From: an uncultured Alphaproteobacteria bacterium
GTDB lineage: Bacteria; Pseudomonadota; Alphaproteobacteria; HIMB59
NCBI GenBank assembly: GCA_902518505.1
Contig: CABYGG010000002.1
Location: forward strand, 62,001-126,000
Direction: 5' to 3'
Length of the DNA: 64,000 nt
Position 1 is the stretch's first letter. Every line of letters starts with the position of its first letter. A program made the translations under genes and the position numbers. The notes beneath the pieces were generated by a model. That model searched no databases, had not been told where the DNA came from, and saw only the letters and a list, made by a program, of their open reading frames with translations. Below are positions 58,804 through 64,000 of the stretch, one piece after another.

Positions 58804-60876
58804 TTATGCCAGTTTAGATTTAATTTCCTCTTCAACATTTGAAGGTACGACATCATAGTGTGAGAATAACATTGTATAACTTGCTCTTCCTTGGCTCATT
58901 GAGCGTAGATTATTAACATAACCAAACATATTAGCAAGAGGAACTACAGACGATACAACTTTGGCATTACCTCTGTCTTCCATTTTTTCAATTTGACCTC
59001 TTCTTGAATTTAAATCACCAATGATATCACCCATGTAATCTTCTGGCGTAACTACTTCAACTTTCATCATTGGCTCAAGTAATTTTGGTCCAGCTTTTCC
59101 AACAGCCTCTCTAAATGCGGCTCTAGAAGCTATCTCAAAAGCTAATACAGAAGAGTCAACATCATGAAATGCACCATCATGAACTTCTGCTTCAAAGTCT
59201 ATAACGTTGTAGCCAGCAATGACTCCATTTTGAGCGGCAAAATTAATGCCTTTTTCTACACCAGGGATATATTCTTTTGGAATATTTCCTCCAACTACTG
59301 TGTTAACAAATTTAACACCAGAATTTCTCTCTAACGGTTTGAATTTCATTTTTACTCTCGCAAATTGGCCAGCACCACCGGATTGTTTTTTATGTGTATA
59401 ATCTACTTCAACATCTTTAGTAATTGTCTCTCTATATGCAACTTGAGGAGCTCCAACATCAGCTTCAACTTTGAATTCTCTTTTCATTCTATCAACCAAA
59501 ATTTCTAAATGAAGTTCGCCCATACCTTTAATAATCGTCTGTCCAGACTCTTCATCTGAGGTAACTCTGAAACTTGGATCCTCTTGAGCTAACCTTCCCA
59601 ATGCTTGCCCCATTTTTTCATAGTCAGCTTTTGTTTTAGGCTCAACTGCAACTTCAATAACAGGATCAGGGAATTCCATTTTTTCTAAGATAACTTTTTT
59701 TGACGGATCACATAAAGTATCACCAGTAGTGACATTCTTTAAACCAACTAAAGCAACTATATCTCCCGCCTTTGCATCTTTGATTTCTTCTCTGGTGTTT
59801 GAGTGCATTAAAAGCATCCTTCCAATTCTTTCTTTTTGATTTTTTGATGAATTAAGTATCGTTGAACCTGAGCTTAGGTTTCCACAATAAAGTCTACAAA
59901 AAGTTATTTGACCAACAAAAGGATCTGCTGCTACTTTAAACGCCAAGGCTGCAAAAGGTTCTTCGGGGGTATTGGGAATTTGTAATTTATCATCTGAGCC
60001 TTCTTTTATTCCTTCAACAAAACCTATGTCTTTAGGAGAAGGTAAATAATCTACAACAGCATCAAGTAATGGTTGGACACCTTTATTTTTAAAAGCAGTT
60101 CCACACAAAACAGGAACAAATTTGAAATCAATTGTTCCCTTTCTTATACAAGCTTTTAAGGTATCAACAGATATTTCTTTTCCTTCCAGATAGTCCTCTA
60201 GTGCTTTATCATCTGCTTCAACTGCATTTTCTATTAACTCTTCTCTTTTTTTCTTAGCTTCCTCAATTAAATCATCGCTAATATCAGTAACATCATATTC
60301 TGCACCGAGACTATCGTCTTTCCATATAATTGATTTAAAATTAACTAGGTCAACAACACCTTTGAAATCTGCCTCTTTTCCAATTGCCATTTGCAAAACA
60401 AGAGGATTAGCTCCCAATCTATCTTTGATAGATTGAACATTCATCTCAAAGTCTGCACCAAGTCTATCCATTTTATTGCAAAAACAAATCCTCGGAACTT
60501 TATATCTATCAGCTTGTCTCCAAACAGTTTCTGATTGTGGTTCAACTCCTGCAACACCGTCAAAACATGCAACAGCACCGTCTAATACTCTTAAAGATCT
60601 CTCAACTTCAATTGTGAAATCAACGTGACCTGGCGTATCGATAATATTTATTCTGTGATCATTCCAAAAACAGGTTGTAGCAGCTGAAGTTATTGTTATA
60701 CCTCTTTCTTGCTCTTGTTCCATCCAATCCATTGTTGCAGCACCATCATGAACTTCACCTATTTTATGAGACTTCCCTGTATAGTATAAAATTCTCTCGG
60801 TGGTTGTAGTTTTACCAGCATCAATATGTGCCATAATTCCGATATTTCTGTATTTACTTAAATCCATTTTTACCAC
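58804..60876 (-). CDS. fusA: elongation factor G
   Basis: [59 protein letters not shown]. Confidence 0.99.
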   Translation of the reverse strand: MVKMDLSKYRNIGIMAHIDAGKTTTTERILYYTGKSHKIGEVHDGAATMDWMEQEQERGITITSAATTCFWNDHRINIIDTPGHVDFTIEVERSLRVLDGAVACFDGVAGVEPQSETVWRQADRYKVPRICFCNKMDRLGADFEMNVQSIKDRLGANPLVLQMAIGKEADFKGVVDLVNFKSIIWKDDSLGAEYDVTDISDDLIEEAKKKREELIENAVEADDKALEDYLEGKEISVDTLKACIRKGTIDFKFVPVLCGTAFKNKGVQPLLDAVVDYLPSPKDIGFVEGIKEGSDDKLQIPNTPEEPFAALAFKVAADPFVGQITFCRLYCGNLSSGSTILNSSKNQKERIGRMLLMHSNTREEIKDAKAGDIVALVGLKNVTTGDTLCDPSKKVILEKMEFPDPVIEVAVEPKTKADYEKMGQALGRLAQEDPSFRVTSDEESGQTIIKGMGELHLEILVDRMKREFKVEADVGAPQVAYRETITKDVEVDYTHKKQSGGAGQFARVKMKFKPLERNSGVKFVNTVVGGNIPKEYIPGVEKGINFAAQNGVIAGYNVIDFEAEVHDGAFHDVDSSVLAFEIASRAAFREAVGKAGPKLLEPMMKVEVVTPEDYMGDIIGDLNSRRGQIEKMEDRGNAKVVSSVVPLANMFGYVNNLRSMSQGRASYTMLFSHYDVVPSNVEEEIKSKLA

Positions 60877-61343
60877 CTATAATGAGCGAATGCCCTGTTA
60901 GCTTCTGCCATTTTATGAACTTCATCTTTTTTCTTTACAGAATTGCCTTTATTTTCAAAAGCATCTATCAGTTCATTTGCTAACCGTTCTCTTTGGGTTT
61001 TTTCATTTCGTTTTTTTGAATTAGTTAAAATCCATTTAAATGCTAAAGCTTGAGCTCTAGTACTTCTGACTTCCATTGGTACTTGATAAGTAGCTCCACC
61101 TACTCTTCTTGATTTAACTTCAACAGATGGTTTAACATTATTGATAGATTTTTGAAAATACTCTAAAGGATCGTCACTCTGATTATTTGTTTTTATAATA
61201 TCTAGCGCACCATATACTATTCTTTGGGCTACCGTTTTTTTACCTCCTACCATTACCTCATTTATAAACTTGTTTAAAACAACGCTGTTGTAAATAGGAT
61301 CTGGTAATACTTGTCTTTTCTCTGCTGCTCTTCTTCTTGACAT
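60870..61343 (-). CDS. rpsG: 30S ribosomal protein S7
   Basis: [47 protein letters not shown]. Confidence 0.98.
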   Translation of the reverse strand: MSRRRAAEKRQVLPDPIYNSVVLNKFINEVMVGGKKTVAQRIVYGALDIIKTNNQSDDPLEYFQKSINNVKPSVEVKSRRVGGATYQVPMEVRSTRAQALAFKWILTNSKKRNEKTQRERLANELIDAFENKGNSVKKKDEVHKMAEANRAFAHYRW

Positions 61344-61353
61344 GATTTAATTT

Positions 61354-61728
61354 TTAATTTTTTGGCCTTTTTGCACCGTATTTAGATCTACGTTGTCTTC
61401 TTTTTTCAAGGCCTTGGGTATCCAAAGTTCCCCTAATTATATGGTATCTTACACCTGGTAAGTCTTTGACTCTTCCTCCACGAATTAAAACTACAGAGTG
61501 TTCCTGTAAGTTATGTCCTTCACCTGGAATGTATGCTGTAACTTCTTGACCGTTGGTTAGCTTGACTCTAGCGACCTTTCTTAAAGCTGAATTAGGTTTT
61601 TTGGGAGTAGTAGTGTAAACTCTTAAACATACACCTCTTTTTTGAGGACATGACTTAAGAGCAGGAACTTTATTCCTCTTTGAGACTTTATCTCTAGACT
61701 TCCTAACTAATTGATTTATGGTCGGCAT
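61354..61728 (-). CDS. rpsL: 30S ribosomal protein S12
   Basis: [55 protein letters not shown]. Confidence 0.99.
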   Translation of the reverse strand: MPTINQLVRKSRDKVSKRNKVPALKSCPQKRGVCLRVYTTTPKKPNSALRKVARVKLTNGQEVTAYIPGEGHNLQEHSVVLIRGGRVKDLPGVRYHIIRGTLDTQGLEKRRQRRSKYGAKRPKN

Positions 61729-61769
61729 AGTTCGCAGAATATATTTATAGTATTTAGTATAGTCAACAT

Positions 61770-64000
61770 CTATTTAGAGGTTTCTAGCTGTTTTAATAGT
61801 GAATTATCGCGGATTTTAGCTTCTTTTCTAAGGTCTCTTATGACATTACCTGTTCCAGCGGGAATAAGTTTGCCAACTATAACATTTTCTTTTAGTCCAG
61901 TTAGTTTATCAATTTTTCCATTGATAGCTGCCTCGGTAAGAACTCTTGTTGTTTCTTGGAAAGAAGCTGCTGAAATAAAGGAATTAGTTTGAAGGCTCGC
62001 CTTTGTAATTCCAAGGATCATCATTTTATAATTAACCTCTTTTTTACCATCTTTTTTTAGTGCGATATTCTTTTCTATGACTTCTATTTTATCTTTTATG
62101 TCACCAACTAAATATTCACTGTCACCAGCATCGATTACTTCGACTTTTTGTAGCATTTGACGTGTAATACATTCTATGTGTTTGTCATCAATCAAAACAC
62201 CTTGTAAACGGTAAACTTTCTGAACTTCTCTTACCATATATTCAGCTAAGGCCTCAATTCCAAGAATATTTAAAATATCTGTTGGTGCTGGAGTTCCATC
62301 GACAATCATATCACCTTTTTTTACCTTATCTCCCTCATTAAAATAAATATAAGTACCTTTTGGGATTAAAAATTCTACCGGCTCTCCTTCTTCAGGATTG
62401 ATAATAATCCTTCTTTTACTTTTAATGTCTTTACCAAATTCAATTGTTCCTGATATTTCTGCTAAAACAGCAGGATTCTTTGGTTTTCTTGATTCAAAAA
62501 TATCAGCAACTCTTGGTAGTCCTCCTGTAATATCTTTTGTTTTTGAGGAAGCTCTTGGAATTCTAGCTATTACATCACCAGCAGTAACTTCTTTTCCTTT
62601 TTCCATATTTAGAATGATACCAACACTTAAATCATAAGTAGATGAATTTTTTGATTTAATTGGACTGCCGTCTTTGTCTGTTATTAATAACTGTGGTTTT
62701 AGATCTTGCTTTCCTTGAAAGCTTTTCCAATCAATAATAACTTTTGATGAGATACCAGTAGTCTCATCAAACTTCTCAATGAATGATACTCCCTCAACTA
62801 GATCACTAAAATCTAATTTTCCAGTTTCCTCAGCGACGATAGGTACAGTGTAAGGATCCCATTCAAGTAATAGGCTATTTAACTTAACATCTGCACCGTT
62901 TTTTACTAATAAAGTCGATCCATATGGAGCTCTAAATGAGGATACTAAAGATTTATTAGTATCAAATATTTCAAGCTCTGTGGTTCTATTAATAATTATT
63001 TCATTTTCAGATCCGTTTACAACAGATCTAAGATTTTTAATTTTAACTTTACCATCGCATGGGGATTCAAAGTTTGATTTTTCAGCGGAAGAACTCGCAA
63101 CACCTCCAACATGGAATGTTCTCATAGTTAATTGAGTTCCTGGCTCACCAATTGATTGAGCTGCTATAATTCCAACTGCTTCACCTGTGTTAACGGGTAC
63201 TCCTTTTGCTAAGTCTCTTCCATAAGATTTAGCACAAATACCATGTGTTGTTCCACAAGTGATAGGTGATTTAATTCTAACAGATGTAATATTTTCTTTT
63301 TCTAATAATTCAATTTCTTCGTGAGAAATGTAAGAGTCATTTTTTATTATTACATCACCTTTTTTGTTTTTAACATCATCAGCAAGATATCTACCAAAGA
63401 CTCTTTCTGTCAAAGGTATTGAAACTTCGCCAGACTCATAAATAGTGTCAACAGTTAATCCATTTTTACATGTACAATCTTTACATGTAATTGTTAAATC
63501 TTGAGCAACATCAACAAGTCTTCTAGTTAAATAACCTGAACTTGCAGTTTTAAGAGCAGTATCAGCTAAGCCTTTTCTAGCACCGTGAGTAGAGTTAAAA
63601 TATTCAAGAACTGTTAAACCATCTTTAAAATTAGATGTAATTGGATTTTCAATAATCTCTCCTGATGGTCTTGCCATCAAACCTCTCATACCCGCCAACT
63701 GCTTTAACTGAGCCTCAGAGCCACGTGCACCGGAGTCTGCCATGATATATACAGAATTAATTTGGCTATCTTTATTTGATGAAACAGTTTTCATCATTGC
63801 TTTAGCAACTTTGTCTGTACAAGTAGACCACAAGCCTACAACTTTATTATATTTTTCTCTTTCAGTAATAAGACCTTCTTGATATTGATTTTCAAGACTG
63901 TTTACTAGTTTTTGAGTATCTTGAATTAAAACATTCTTTTCCTCTGGAATAACTAAATCATCTTTTCCAAATGAAATACCTGCTTTAGCTGCATACTTAA
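61770..64000 (-). CDS. rpoC: RNA polymerase beta' subunit, C-terminal part (runs off the window end)
   Basis: [79 protein letters not shown]; open frame continues upstream of 63833 to 64000. Confidence 0.97.
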   Translation of the reverse strand, partial: KYAAKAGISFGKDDLVIPEEKNVLIQDTQKLVNSLENQYQEGLITEREKYNKVVGLWSTCTDKVAKAMMKTVSSNKDSQINSVYIMADSGARGSEAQLKQLAGMRGLMARPSGEIIENPITSNFKDGLTVLEYFNSTHGARKGLADTALKTASSGYLTRRLVDVAQDLTITCKDCTCKNGLTVDTIYESGEVSIPLTERVFGRYLADDVKNKKGDVIIKNDSYISHEEIELLEKENITSVRIKSPITCGTTHGICAKSYGRDLAKGVPVNTGEAVGIIAAQSIGEPGTQLTMRTFHVGGVASSSAEKSNFESPCDGKVKIKNLRSVVNGSENEIIINRTTELEIFDTNKSLVSSFRAPYGSTLLVKNGADVKLNSLLLEWDPYTVPIVAEETGKLDFSDLVEGVSFIEKFDETTGISSKVIIDWKSFQGKQDLKPQLLITDKDGSPIKSKNSSTYDLSVGIILNMEKGKEVTAGDVIARIPRASSKTKDITGGLPRVADIFESRKPKNPAVLAEISGTIEFGKDIKSKRRIIINPEEGEPVEFLIPKGTYIYFNEGDKVKKGDMIVDGTPAPTDILNILGIEALAEYMVREVQKVYRLQGVLIDDKHIECITRQMLQKVEVIDAGDSEYLVGDIKDKIEVIEKNIALKKDGKKEVNYKMMILGITKASLQTNSFISAASFQETTRVLTEAAINGKIDKLTGLKENVIVGKLIPAGTGNVIRDLRKEAKIRDNSLLKQLETSK

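Noticed and set aside
61770-63833. Apparent complete 687-aa RpoC fragment as a possible split gene
   Set aside because: The open frame continues to 64000 with RpoC-like sequence; the start at 63833 is an ORF-caller artefact at the window edge.
1-64000. CRISPR arrays, insertion sequences, prophage, toxin-antitoxin modules
   Set aside because: No regularly spaced direct repeats, transposase/integrase motifs or paired TA ORFs were seen.

Overview
64 kb of AT-rich, tightly packed bacterial chromosome, probably from a genome-streamlined marine alphaproteobacterium (SAR11/HIMB59-like; inferred from composition, gene content and very short or overlapping intergenic spaces, not from a search). The right third (about 46.2-64 kb) is an rplQ-rpoA...S10...fusA-rpsG-rpsL-rpoC superoperon on the minus strand. 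The left two thirds mix housekeeping genes (ilvD, valS, gpsA, umuDC, prfB, mrcA, rne, dcd, accBC, lipB, mgtE, three tRNAs) with accessory metabolism. I see no CRISPR array, prophage or transposase. The best candidate for an undescribed system is the compact cluster at 12.3-18.3 kb: a creatininase-family amidohydrolase, an MDR dehydrogenase, an atypical PTPS/QueD-like protein lacking the usual catalytic Cys and one Zn His, a GT4 glycosyltransferase, a methyltransferase, a stand-alone RibD-C reductase, and a RibA-like GTP cyclohydrolase II with a degenerate RibB-like N-terminus. Together these look like a GTP-derived pterin/flavin-like glycoside or cofactor pathway. Other notable points are a PanB-like paralog coupled to a fatty-acid desaturase, a carnitine oxidation pair, a GTTC-N7-GTTC SOS box on the umuD start codon, a canonical prfB +1 frameshift site missed by the ORF track, an unlisted 33-aa membrane protein, a short AsmA/YhdP-C-terminal-like protein, tandem MCE proteins, and absence of rpmD and tuf from their usual loci.
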